A stretch of DNA of 61,503 nucleotides from Chimaeribacter coloradensis. Lineage in GTDB: Bacteria; Pseudomonadota; Gammaproteobacteria; Enterobacterales; Enterobacteriaceae. Position 1 is the first letter of the stretch. Every line of letters starts with the position of its first letter. The translations under genes were made by a program, and so were the position numbers. Under the pieces are notes generated by a model. The model worked only from the letters and a program-made list of their open reading frames with translations, had not been told where the DNA came from and did no database searches. Positions 26,527 to 34,967 of the stretch are shown piece after piece. Location of the stretch: contig NZ_PJZH01000022.1 in NCBI RefSeq assembly GCF_002858715.1, positions 1-61,503 on the forward strand. The letters run 5' to 3'.

Positions 26527-27804
26527 ATGACCGAGCATATTACCAGTTACTATGCGGCAACGGCCAACGCGCACGAACCCTGGCCGCAGCTGGCGGGCAG
26601 CGTGGAGTGCGATGTCTGCGTGGTGGGCGGCGGCTTTACCGGCCTCTCCTCCGCGCTCTACCTGACGGAAGCGGGTTACGATGTGGTGCTGCTGGAAGCG
26701 GTGCGCGTGGGCTGGGGAGCCACCGGGCGCAACGGCGGCCAGGTGGTGAACTCATTCAGCCGCGATGTGGACGTGATCGAGGCCCGTTATGGGCCGGAGA
26801 CTGCCCGGATATTGGGCAGCATGATCTTTGAAGGGGCGGACATCATCCGCCAGCGCATCGATCAATACGCCATCGACTGCGATTATCGCCCCGGCGGCAT
26901 CTTCGCCGCCCTCAACTATAAGCAGCTTGCCCACCTCCATCAGCAGAAAGCGCTGTGGGAGAAATATGGGCATCACAGTCTGATCATGCTGGATGAGAGC
27001 GGCATCCGGCATGAAATCGGCACGCGGCGCTACGTCGGCGGTATGCTCGACCCGCGCGGCGGCCACCTTCACCCGCTCAACCTGGCCCTTGGGGAGGCGG
27101 AGGCGATCCGCCGCCACGGTGGGCGCATCTACGAACACTCTGCCGTGACCCATATTGACTACGGCACCCCGGCGCGGGTGCACACCGCCCAGGGCGAAGT
27201 GCGGGCGCGGTTTGTGATCATGGCGGGCAACGCCTACCTGGGCGACCGGCTGGAGCCGCGCCTCTCCCGGCTCAGTATGCCGTGCGGCTCGCAGATTGTG
27301 GCGACCGCACCGCTGCCGGAAACCGTGGCCCGGTCGCTGCTGCCGAACAACTACTGCGTGGAAGACTGCAACTACCTGCTGGACTATTTCCGCCTGACGC
27401 CGGATCGACGGCTGCTGTTTGGCGGCGGCGTGATCTACGGCGCGCGTGACCCAGCAGAGATCGACCCGCTGATCCTGCCGAAGCTGCACAAAACCTTCCC
27501 GCAGCTGAAAGGGGTGAAGATTGACTACCGCTGGAGCGGCAACTTCCTGCTGACGCTGTCGCGGATGCCGCAATTCGGCCGCCTGGAGAACAACGTCTAC
27601 TATATGCAGGGCGACAGCGGCCACGGCGTCACCCTCACCCACCTGGCGGGCAAACTGATCTCTGAAGTGATGCGCGGCGACGCGGAGCGGTTCGACGCCT
27701 TCGCCAACCTGCCGCACATGCCGTTCTTCGGCGGCCGCAGCCTGCAGGTGCCGTTCACCGCCATCGGCGCGGTTTACTACGCACTGCGCGACCGGCTGGG
27801 TTAG
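26527..27804 (+). CDS. puuB: Gamma-glutamylputrescine oxidase PuuB
   Basis: 425 aa FAD-dependent DAO-family amine oxidase. The N-terminal dinucleotide motif is CVVGGGFTGLSSALYLTEAG, preceded by the substrate-side stretch SYYAATANAHEPWPQL typical of PuuB. GYVGG, RGGHLHPL and the C-terminal GDSGHGVTLTHLAGK FAD-contact region are intact. It oxidises gamma-Glu-putrescine to the aldehyde, releasing ammonia and peroxide. It is the last gene of the local operon; the dehydrogenase (PuuC) and transaminase (PuuE) for later steps are not here. Confidence 0.93.
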   Translation: MTEHITSYYAATANAHEPWPQLAGSVECDVCVVGGGFTGLSSALYLTEAGYDVVLLEAVRVGWGATGRNGGQVVNSFSRDVDVIEARYGPETARILGSMIFEGADIIRQRIDQYAIDCDYRPGGIFAALNYKQLAHLHQQKALWEKYGHHSLIMLDESGIRHEIGTRRYVGGMLDPRGGHLHPLNLALGEAEAIRRHGGRIYEHSAVTHIDYGTPARVHTAQGEVRARFVIMAGNAYLGDRLEPRLSRLSMPCGSQIVATAPLPETVARSLLPNNYCVEDCNYLLDYFRLTPDRRLLFGGGVIYGARDPAEIDPLILPKLHKTFPQLKGVKIDYRWSGNFLLTLSRMPQFGRLENNVYYMQGDSGHGVTLTHLAGKLISEVMRGDAERFDAFANLPHMPFFGGRSLQVPFTAIGAVYYALRDRLG

Positions 27805-27855
27805 GGTGCCGGGGCGGGGCCCCGGCCGCAGAAGGCGATATCACATGCTGCGGGT

Positions 27856-28647
27856 TTACAGCGTCGGCTGCGTCACCAGCCCGTCGATCATCACCTGCGG
27901 CGTGCCCTGGGAGCAGCGTTCGATGCGCCCGCGCACCCCGTACACGGTCGCCAGGCTCGCCGGGGTGATCACTGCGTCCGGTGCGCCGTCGGCGATCAGG
28001 TTGCCGTTTTGCAGCATCAGCACGTGGTCGCCGTGGCGCAGCGCGATGTTGATGTCATGCACCACCACCACCGTCACCATGTTGCGCCGCTGGGTCTCGC
28101 GCCGCACCAGATCCATCACATGGAACTGGTAGTTGAGGTCGAGCGCGCTGAGCGGCTCATCCAGCAACAGCAGGGAGGGACGGCGGATCAGCGATTGCGC
28201 CAGCCCCACCAGCTGCTTCTGGCCGCCGGAGAGCTGGTCGAGGTAGCTGAGCGCCAGATGGGCGATGCCGAGCTGCTCCAGCAGCGCCATCACCTCGCGT
28301 TCGCTGGTGGAGGTCTGCCCCCGCCCGCCCGAGGCGCGTTGCGCCACGATAATCGACTCCAGCACATGCAGGTGGACCCCGGCCGGCAGCGACTGCGGCA
28401 GGTAGACCACCTGCTCCGCCCGCCGGGCAAACGGCATCTGCATCAGATCCTGCCCGTCCAGCCGCAGCGCGCCCTGCGCCGGGTTCAGCCCCGCCAGCGA
28501 GCGCAGCAGCGTGGATTTGCCGCTGCCGTTTGGCCCCAGCAGCAAGGTAATCTTGCCGCGCGGCAGGTGCGGCACGTTAAGGTCACGGATTACCGGGCGC
28601 TTCGGGTAACCGGCGTTGAAAGCCTGAATCTCCAGCCCTGCGGTCAT
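27856..28647 (-). CDS. ABC transporter ATP-binding protein, iron-siderophore type
   Basis: 263 aa. Walker A GPNGSGKST, signature LSGGQKQLVGLAQSL, Walker B LLLLDEPLSALD and the H-loop VVVHDIN are all present, in the FepC/FecE-like spacing. It overlaps the upstream permease by 4 nt (ATGA). No substrate-binding protein gene lies in the operon, so it probably works with a binding protein encoded elsewhere. A Fur-like box lies before the permease gene. Confidence 0.9.
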   Translation of the reverse strand: MTAGLEIQAFNAGYPKRPVIRDLNVPHLPRGKITLLLGPNGSGKSTLLRSLAGLNPAQGALRLDGQDLMQMPFARRAEQVVYLPQSLPAGVHLHVLESIIVAQRASGGRGQTSTSEREVMALLEQLGIAHLALSYLDQLSGGQKQLVGLAQSLIRRPSLLLLDEPLSALDLNYQFHVMDLVRRETQRRNMVTVVVVHDINIALRHGDHVLMLQNGNLIADGAPDAVITPASLATVYGVRGRIERCSQGTPQVMIDGLVTQPTL

Positions 28648-29726
28648 ACGTTCCCCCGGTGGCGTAAAATAATGCTGAGGAAGAACGGCACGCCCACCAG
28701 CGAGGTGACGATGCCGACCGGAATAATCACGCCGGGGATCAGGTTCTTCGAGGCGACGGAGGCCATCGACAGCACCAGCGCGCCAATCAGCGCACTGGCC
28801 GGCAGGTAGAAGCGGTGATCCTCGCCGAACATCAGCCGCGCAATGTGCGGGGCCACCAGCCCGATAAAGCCGATCGGCCCGACGAAGGCCACCGCCAGCG
28901 CCGACAGGATGCTGATGCGCAGCAGCGTCGCCAGCCGCAGGCGGCGCACGTCGATGCCGAAGCTCACTGCGCGGTCTTCGCCCAGGCGCAGCGCCGTGAG
29001 TTTCCAGGCGCTCATCATCGACAGCGGCAGCAGCAGCGCCACCACCGCCAGCAGGATACCGAGCTTGGTCCAGCTGGCGCGCGCCAGGCTGCCCATGGTC
29101 CAGAACACCAGCCCCTGTAACGTGTCTTCGGTGGCGATGAACTGCATCATCGACACCAGCGCATTAAAGGTGAACACCAGCGCGATGCCGAACAGCACCA
29201 CGCCGGACGTGGCGACCCGCGTCCAGCGCGTGACGCCGTCCAGCATCAGGGCCGCCAGCAGCGCGAAGACAAAGGCGTTGGCGGAGATAAACCACTGCGC
29301 CGGAATGCCGGGTAAACCGATGCCGAGCACAATCGCCAGCGCCGCGCCAAAGGCCGCCGCCGACGACACCCCCAGGGTAAAGGGGCTGGCCAGCGGGTTA
29401 TTGAGGATGGTCTGCATCTCTGAGCCTGCCAGGCCCAGCGCCAGCCCCACCACCACCGCCATCAGGGCGTAGGGCAGCCGGATGTCCCAGACGATCACCC
29501 GCGTGCCGGCGTCCGCCGTGTCCGGTGACAGCAGGGTGTGCCAGAGGGTCGGCAGTGACAGCCCGGCCGGGCCGAGGGTGAAATCCAGTACCAGTGAGCC
29601 AAAAATGGCCACCACCAGCACGGCCATGATCAACAAACGGTGCCGGACAATGCGCCGGTAGTGCCCCATCACGCCGGGCGGCGGCGTAGCGTCCGCGAGG
29701 CGTGACGGTTCGGTGGTAATGCTCAT
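28644..29726 (-). CDS. FecCD-family iron-siderophore ABC transporter permease
   Basis: 360 aa with about nine or ten membrane segments. FecCD-type motifs: DIRLPYALMAVVVGLALGLAG, NNPLASPFTLGVSSAAAFGAA, and the late GPIGFIGLVAPHIARL that contacts the ATPase. Residues 1-30 are a polar N-terminal extension. A single permease gene implies a homodimer. AGGT precedes the ATG. Substrate is probably a ferric siderophore or heme-like iron source, inferred from family and the Fur-like box. Confidence 0.9.
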   Translation of the reverse strand: MSITTEPSRLADATPPPGVMGHYRRIVRHRLLIMAVLVVAIFGSLVLDFTLGPAGLSLPTLWHTLLSPDTADAGTRVIVWDIRLPYALMAVVVGLALGLAGSEMQTILNNPLASPFTLGVSSAAAFGAALAIVLGIGLPGIPAQWFISANAFVFALLAALMLDGVTRWTRVATSGVVLFGIALVFTFNALVSMMQFIATEDTLQGLVFWTMGSLARASWTKLGILLAVVALLLPLSMMSAWKLTALRLGEDRAVSFGIDVRRLRLATLLRISILSALAVAFVGPIGFIGLVAPHIARLMFGEDHRFYLPASALIGALVLSMASVASKNLIPGVIIPVGIVTSLVGVPFFLSIILRHRGNV

Positions 29727-29855
29727 CGTGTGTTACCTGTTGTGGAACCTGCTCTGCCCCGCCCTGCTGTAAACAAGCCGGGCGGGAACATCAAAAAAAG
29801 GGTGCGTATGCCTCTGCCCCGGGCAGGCCGGCGCGGAGCCAACCATAAAGCAAAC

Positions 29856-29874
29856 GAGAACTCTTATCAATATC
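29856..29874 (-). promoter_or_regulatory. Fur-box-like operator
   Basis: On the minus strand GATATTGATAAGAGTTCTC matches 14 of 19 positions of the Fur consensus GATAATGATAATCATTATC. It is about 130 nt upstream of the permease start in an AT-rich patch, consistent with iron-regulated expression. The surrounding 29727-29965 has no supported ORF. Confidence 0.6.
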
Positions 29875-29965
29875 ATTAATAGGCGCAACAGGGTTTTCAG
29901 AAAGGTAACAGGCTGTTTCGGCAGCACTTCCTGGGCGGCGTTCTCCGCCACAGGATCGCGCCCAT

Positions 29966-29996
29966 AAAAAAGGCGGGTCATCAGACCCGCCTTTTC
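29966..29996. terminator. Terminator of lysP
   Basis: AAGGCGGGTC-ATCA-GACCCGCCTT with TTTTTTAT on the minus strand and TTTTCTT on the plus strand. It separates lysP from the iron transporter operon. Confidence 0.88.
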
Positions 29997-30030
29997 TTAC
30001 AGCATCCCGGATTACTTTTTGTATTCCGGC

Positions 30031-31503
30031 TTACTCTTTGTGTTCAGGAAATTCCATCTCGTGGTATTTCACCACTTTCGTGCCTTTGGTCAGCTTATAG
30101 CCGAACCAGATCAGCAGGAACAGCGGGATGCCGATGTACGTGGCCGCCACCGACGTCCAGTCAATCTGGTCTTCCAGGAACGCCTGGTAGTTCTGCCCCA
30201 GGGTGATCACCAGGCAGAGGGCAAAGGCGAACATCGGCCCCAGCGGGAAGAAACCGGAGCGGTACGGCAGCGCAGAGAGCGGCAGCCCCTGTTTCACATA
30301 GCCACGGCGGAAGCGGTAGTGGCTGATGGCGATGCCGAGCCAGGCGATAAAGCCGGTCATGCCTGAGGTGTTCAGCAGCCAGAGGTAGACGGTCTGGTTA
30401 CCGAACATCGAGGTCAGGAAGCAGAGCGCGGCCACCACCGTGGTGGCGTAGAGCGCGTTGCGCGGCACACCGCCTTTGGAGAGGCGGGCGAAGATGCGCG
30501 GCGCACGCCCTTCTGACGCCAGCGTGAACAGCATCCGGGTGGAGGCGTACATGCCGGAGTTACCCGCCGAGAGCACCGCCGTCAGGATTACGGCGTTCAT
30601 CACCGCCGCCGCCGAGAGCAGCCCGGCATTTTTGAACACCAGGGTGAACGGGCTGACGCTGACGTCCGTGACATCGTTGCGCAGCAGGCTCGGGTCGGTA
30701 TAGGGGATAATCAGGCTGATGATCAGGATCGCGAAGATGTAGAACAGCATGATCCGCCAGAAGACCTGACGCACCGCACGCGGGATATTTTTCGCCGGGT
30801 TTTCAGACTCACCGGCCGCGATGCCGATAAGCTCAGTGCCCTGGAAGGAGAAGCCCGCAATCATCGCCACGCCGATCATCGCCGAGAAGCCCCCGGCAAA
30901 CGGCGCGTCGCCGATAGTCCAGTTCTGCCAGCCCGCGTGTTCGCCGCCCTTCATGATGCCGACAATCATCAGTACGCCGATAATAATGAAGATGATCACC
31001 GTGACCACTTTGATCAGGGAGAACCAGTATTCCGCCTCACCAAAGCCTTTCACCGAGATCCAGTTCAGCAGGAACATCAGGCCCAGGAACAGGGCGCTCC
31101 AGATCCAGCCCGGCACATCGGGGAACCAGTAGGCCATCAGCAGCTGCGAGGCCACCAGCTCCACGGCGATGGTGACTGCCCAGTTGTACCAGTAGTTCCA
31201 GCCCAGCGCGAAGCCGAAGCCCTCTTCCACATATTTGGCACCGTAAGTGGCGAAGGAGCCGGAGACCGGCATAAAGGCCGCCAGCTCACCGAGGCTGGTC
31301 ATCAGGAAGTAGACCATCAGGCCAATCAGCGCGTAGGAGAGCAGCGCGCCCCCCGGCCCGGCCTGAGAGACGGTGGCGCCGGAGGCCACAAACAGCCCGG
31401 TCCCGATCGACCCACCAATCGCGATCATCGTCAGATGCCGCGCTTTAAGCTCCCGGCGCAGGGCCGGTTGCGGCTGCGAATTATTAGTATGTTGTTCCGC
31501 CAT
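30031..31503 (-). CDS. lysP: Lysine-specific permease LysP
   Basis: 490 aa, twelve-helix AAT-family permease (LKARHLTMIAIGGSIGTGLFVASG at the start, FSFQGTELIGIAAGESENP in the middle). It imports lysine with protons and in E. coli also acts as a lysine sensor for CadC. Gene order lysP-yeiE-yeiH-nfo is that of E. coli. AGGG lies before the ATG. Confidence 0.95.
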   Translation of the reverse strand: MAEQHTNNSQPQPALRRELKARHLTMIAIGGSIGTGLFVASGATVSQAGPGGALLSYALIGLMVYFLMTSLGELAAFMPVSGSFATYGAKYVEEGFGFALGWNYWYNWAVTIAVELVASQLLMAYWFPDVPGWIWSALFLGLMFLLNWISVKGFGEAEYWFSLIKVVTVIIFIIIGVLMIVGIMKGGEHAGWQNWTIGDAPFAGGFSAMIGVAMIAGFSFQGTELIGIAAGESENPAKNIPRAVRQVFWRIMLFYIFAILIISLIIPYTDPSLLRNDVTDVSVSPFTLVFKNAGLLSAAAVMNAVILTAVLSAGNSGMYASTRMLFTLASEGRAPRIFARLSKGGVPRNALYATTVVAALCFLTSMFGNQTVYLWLLNTSGMTGFIAWLGIAISHYRFRRGYVKQGLPLSALPYRSGFFPLGPMFAFALCLVITLGQNYQAFLEDQIDWTSVAATYIGIPLFLLIWFGYKLTKGTKVVKYHEMEFPEHKE

Positions 31504-31690
31504 TTTTACCCTATTTTCGTTCGTCCCGGGGAAATTCGAGGGCGGATTGTAACAAACCCGCCCCTAAGGTATAGCAGGATCGGGCGGTTATAAGAGAGCT
31601 TCATGATCGGCCGCGGATTATAAGTAACAGCCCGGTAACCGCTGCTGCAAGGCCGACCAGATCGCTGATAAAAACAGCAGATTAGCGCCG

Positions 31691-32578
31691 CTACTGGCGG
31701 AGTTTGCAGTAATCGAGGAAGCGCTGGAGGGCGCTGGAGATATGTTTTTGCCGGTGGTGAATCAGGTACAAGGTGCGCATCAGCGGCTCGCCCGGCAGCG
31801 GGATCTCCGCCAGCGTCCCGGCGGTGAGCTGCTCCGCCACCACCCGGCGCGACAAACAGCTGATGCCGATGTTGTGCCGCACCGCGTGCTTGATCGCCTC
31901 GGAATTGCCCAGCTCCATCACCAGGTTGAACGCCGGCAGCCGCGCCAGCAACAGGTGGTCCAGCACCTCGCGGGTGCCGGAGCCGCGCTCGCGCAAAATC
32001 CACGGTGCCTCCGCCAGGATCTCCGGCGTCACCGGCCGTTCGGCCAGCGGCTCCCCGGCTTTGACCCGCTGCGGCGCGGCAAACACCACCAGCTCATCCT
32101 GCAACCACGGCTGGGTGATCAGCTCCGGCATATGGCACGGCCCCTCAATCAACCCGAGATCCACGCGGAATTCAGCCACGGCGGTGATCACATCCTGGCT
32201 GTTGCCGACATTCAGCTCCAGCGGCGTGTTGGGGTAGTCCGCGCGGTACTCGGCAATCATCCCCGGCAGCATATAGTTGCCGATGGTGCTGCTGGCCGCG
32301 ATGCGCAGGGAGCCGTTGTCATGGTTGAACAGCCGCTCAATCTCCCCGGCCTGCTCCAGCAGCGCCAGCGCCCGCGGGTAGAGCAGCCGCCCGTGCTCGT
32401 TGATCACCAGCCGTTTGCCGACCCGGTCAAACAGCTGCACGCCGAGCTGGTTCTCCAGATCGGCCAGCGCGGCGCTGACGGCCGATTGTGACAGGGAGAG
32501 CACCACCGAGGCCTGGGTGGTCGAACCGCTCTTCAGCACTTCAGCAAAGACTTCAAGTTGTCGGAGTGTGATATGCAT
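31691..32578 (-). CDS. yeiE: YeiE, LysR-family transcriptional regulator
   Basis: 295 aa. An N-terminal winged HTH (residues 1-60: [33 protein letters not shown]) is followed by a LysR substrate-binding domain (about 90-290). It is divergent from yeiH, the classical arrangement for control of the neighbour. E. coli YeiE has been linked to iron and sulfite responses; that is family knowledge, not seen here. Confidence 0.9.
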   Translation of the reverse strand: MHITLRQLEVFAEVLKSGSTTQASVVLSLSQSAVSAALADLENQLGVQLFDRVGKRLVINEHGRLLYPRALALLEQAGEIERLFNHDNGSLRIAASSTIGNYMLPGMIAEYRADYPNTPLELNVGNSQDVITAVAEFRVDLGLIEGPCHMPELITQPWLQDELVVFAAPQRVKAGEPLAERPVTPEILAEAPWILRERGSGTREVLDHLLLARLPAFNLVMELGNSEAIKHAVRHNIGISCLSRRVVAEQLTAGTLAEIPLPGEPLMRTLYLIHHRQKHISSALQRFLDYCKLRQ

Positions 32579-32803
32579 AGCGATCTCTGTGTGTGGGTGC
32601 CGGTTGCCGGAGGCAGGCCGGAAACGGTGCCGGAGCCGGTGACCGGAAGCGGGTTTCCCGTACCGGAGCGCGGCGTCAGGGCAGTGCGCAGCACAAGTGC
32701 CTCACAATTAAGGGTATCACGTTTGCCGCATTTCGTGAGGCAGCCGCGGCACACCGCGGGCGTCTGCCGGATTACTGATTCGTTGTGCTAATGTTTATAC
32801 CAC
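32579..32803. other. CCGG-rich part of the yeiE/yeiH divergent region
   Basis: 225 nt without an ORF. From 32598 to 32664 it is packed with short GCCGG and ACCGG motifs in both orientations, an irregular GC-rich patch that could form hairpins or bind a regulator. The half nearest yeiH becomes AT-rich. Confidence 0.4.
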
Positions 32804-32831
32804 TTTTTACGGTTGGTTATAACGATATAAT
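32804..32831 (+). promoter_or_regulatory. Candidate sigma70 promoter of yeiH
   Basis: TTTTTA (32804-32809), 16-nt spacer, TATAAT (32826-32831), about 60 nt before the yeiH start. The -10 is perfect and the -35 is poor, suggesting activator dependence, possibly YeiE. Confidence 0.5.
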
Positions 32832-32890
32832 CAATTTCTCTTTTAAGCTCCTGCGCCGTAAGCTGCATGTCCACACCTGGAGACATGCTG

Positions 32891-33958
32891 ATGAATACGC
32901 TCTCTTTATTGACTACCCCCCGCCCCGGCGTGCGCCTTGCCGCCCTGCTGCCGGGGCTGCTGCTGACCGGCCTGCTGACCTGGCTGGCGCTGCAACTCAG
33001 TGAGATAAGCGGCGTCGCCGCGCTGGGGCTGGGCGCGCTGACACTGGCGATTCTGGCCGGGATCGTGGCAGGCAACACCTTCTACCCGCGGCTGGAAGCT
33101 GCCGCCGCGCCCGGCGTGACATTCGCCAAACAGCGGCTGCTGCGGCTCGGCATCATCCTGTATGGCTTTCGCCTCACGTTCCAGCAGGTCGCGTCAGTGG
33201 GAACCACTGGCTGGCTTATCGATTTTTTGACACTCAGCTCAACTTTTTTATTGGCCTGCTGGCTCGGCCGCCGGGTATTTAAGCTCGATCGCGACACCAC
33301 CTGGCTGATTGGCGCAGGCAGCAGCATCTGCGGCGCGGCGGCGGTGATGGCCACCGGCCCGGTGACCCGCGCCGATGCCGGTAAGTCAGCGATTGCCGTG
33401 GCGACGGTGGTGCTCTACGGCACGCTGGCGATTTTTGTTTACCCGTGGCTCTGCCACTGGCTACAGGCGCAGGGCGTGCCGGTCAGCGCGCAGGCCTTCG
33501 GCATCTATACCGGCTCCACGGTGCATGAGGTGGCGCAGGTAGTGGCAGTCGGGCACGCCATTGGGCCGGAGGCGGAGAATGCCGCGGTGATCGCCAAGAT
33601 GATGCGGGTCATGATGCTGGCCCCGTTCCTGCTGCTGCTCTCGGGCTGGCTGGCGCGGCAGGCCCCGGTAGCGGGCGGCGCGCGGGTGCCGGTCACCGTG
33701 CCGTGGTTCGCGCTGGCGTTTATCGGCGCGACGATGGTGAACTCCCTGCACCTGCTGCCGCCGCACGCGGTGCAGGCGCTGCTGGCACTGGATAACCTGC
33801 TGCTGGCGATGGCGATGGCCGCGCTGGGCCTGACCACCCGCTTCAGCGCCCTGAAGCAGGCCGGGGTGCGCCCGCTGCTGCTGGGGGGGCTGCTGTTCCT
33901 CTGGCTGATGGCCGGGGGCGCGGGGATTAACCTGCTGGTCAACGCGCTGCTGGGGTAA
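32891..33958 (+). CDS. yeiH: YeiH-family (UPF0324) inner-membrane protein
   Basis: 355 aa, about ten membrane segments. It matches E. coli YeiH over FAKQRLLRLGIILYGFRLTF, WLIGAGSSICGAAAVMA, YTGSTVHEVAQVVAVGHAIGP and MAMAALGLTT. The family is a probable anion (sulfate or sulfonate related) transporter but this is not settled. The start is ATG at 32891, 8 nt after GGAG; an upstream in-frame ATG at 32867 is placed before that ribosome site. Confidence 0.9.
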   Translation: MNTLSLLTTPRPGVRLAALLPGLLLTGLLTWLALQLSEISGVAALGLGALTLAILAGIVAGNTFYPRLEAAAAPGVTFAKQRLLRLGIILYGFRLTFQQVASVGTTGWLIDFLTLSSTFLLACWLGRRVFKLDRDTTWLIGAGSSICGAAAVMATGPVTRADAGKSAIAVATVVLYGTLAIFVYPWLCHWLQAQGVPVSAQAFGIYTGSTVHEVAQVVAVGHAIGPEAENAAVIAKMMRVMMLAPFLLLLSGWLARQAPVAGGARVPVTVPWFALAFIGATMVNSLHLLPPHAVQALLALDNLLLAMAMAALGLTTRFSALKQAGVRPLLLGGLLFLWLMAGGAGINLLVNALLG

Positions 33959-34037
33959 CGGGCGCGATCAAACACTGCGTTTGTGGTAACAAAACCATTA
34001 CACTGTGCGCTGACAGGCAGAACCAAAGGAGAAAGAG

Positions 34038-34901
34038 ATGAAATTTGTCGGAGCCCACGTCAGCGCGTCGGGCGGGGTTGACCAGACGCCGGAGCGCGCC
34101 CACGCCCTGGGTGCCACCGCCTTCGCCCTGTTCACCAAAAACCAGCGCCAGTGGCGTGCCGCCCCGCTCAGCAGCGCGGCGATTGATAAATTCCGGCTCG
34201 ACTGTGCGCGTTACGGCTACAGCAGCCAACAGATTCTGCCGCATGACAGCTTTTTGATTAACCTCGGCCACCCGGACGCGGAGCCGCTGGAGAAATCCCG
34301 CATGGCCTTTATCGACGAGCTGCGCCGCTGTGAGCAGCTGGGGCTGACGCTGCTGAATTTCCACCCCGGCAGCCATTTAAAGCAGATCGACGAGGACGCC
34401 TGCCTGGCGCGGATCGCCGAGTCGGTGAATATCGCCCTGGACCAGACCACCGGCGTCACCGCAGTGATTGAGAACACCGCCGGTCAGGGCAGCAACCTCG
34501 GCTTCCGCTTTGAGCACCTGGCAGCGATCATCGACGGCGTGGAAGACAAAAGCCGCGTCGGCGTCTGCATCGATACCTGCCACGCCTTCGCCGCCGGGTA
34601 TGACCTGCGCACCCGCGAGGAGTGCGACCGCACTTTTGCCGAGTTTGACCGGATCGTCGGGTTTGAGTACCTGCGCGGCATGCACCTGAACGACGCCAAA
34701 AGCGCCTTTGCCAGCCGGGTTGACCGCCACCACAGCCTGGGCATGGGCAACATCGGCCACACGCCGTTCAGCTACATCATGGACGACCCGCGGTTCGATA
34801 ACATGCCGCTGATCCTCGAGACCATCGACAGCAGCATCTGGGCGGAAGAGATCGCCTGGCTGAAGTCGCAACAGCGCGACGTTGACAGCCCGGTGGCGTA
34901 A
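34038..34901 (+). CDS. nfo: Endonuclease IV (Nfo)
   Basis: 287 aa (E. coli 285). Zinc-dependent AP endonuclease of base excision repair. The TIM-barrel signature pieces are present: HVSASGGV at the N-terminus, [33 protein letters not shown] and HLNDAKS, holding the His, Glu and Asp metal ligands. AAAGGAGA precedes the ATG. Confidence 0.97.
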   Translation: MKFVGAHVSASGGVDQTPERAHALGATAFALFTKNQRQWRAAPLSSAAIDKFRLDCARYGYSSQQILPHDSFLINLGHPDAEPLEKSRMAFIDELRRCEQLGLTLLNFHPGSHLKQIDEDACLARIAESVNIALDQTTGVTAVIENTAGQGSNLGFRFEHLAAIIDGVEDKSRVGVCIDTCHAFAAGYDLRTREECDRTFAEFDRIVGFEYLRGMHLNDAKSAFASRVDRHHSLGMGNIGHTPFSYIMDDPRFDNMPLILETIDSSIWAEEIAWLKSQQRDVDSPVA

Positions 34902-34920
34902 TACCCTGATAAAAAGCATA

Positions 34921-34949
34921 AAAAAAGGCGCTCACTGAGCGCCTTTTTT
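34921..34949. terminator. Bidirectional terminator between nfo and fruA
   Basis: GGCGCTC-ACT-GAGCGCC with six A before and six T after, between convergent genes. Confidence 0.93.
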
Positions 34950-34967
34950 CTGGTCGGGAACCGGGCC

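Noticed and set aside
27809..27830. GC-rich hairpin between puuB and the ABC ATPase gene as a terminator
   Set aside because: GCCGGGGC/GGCCCCGGC can pair, but there is no T-run on either strand, so a rho-independent terminator is not supported.
29733..29981. Minus-strand 82-codon frame upstream of the iron permease, possible binding protein remnant
   Set aside because: It crosses the lysP terminator and the Fur-like box, has no ribosome site, and shows no binding-protein motif.
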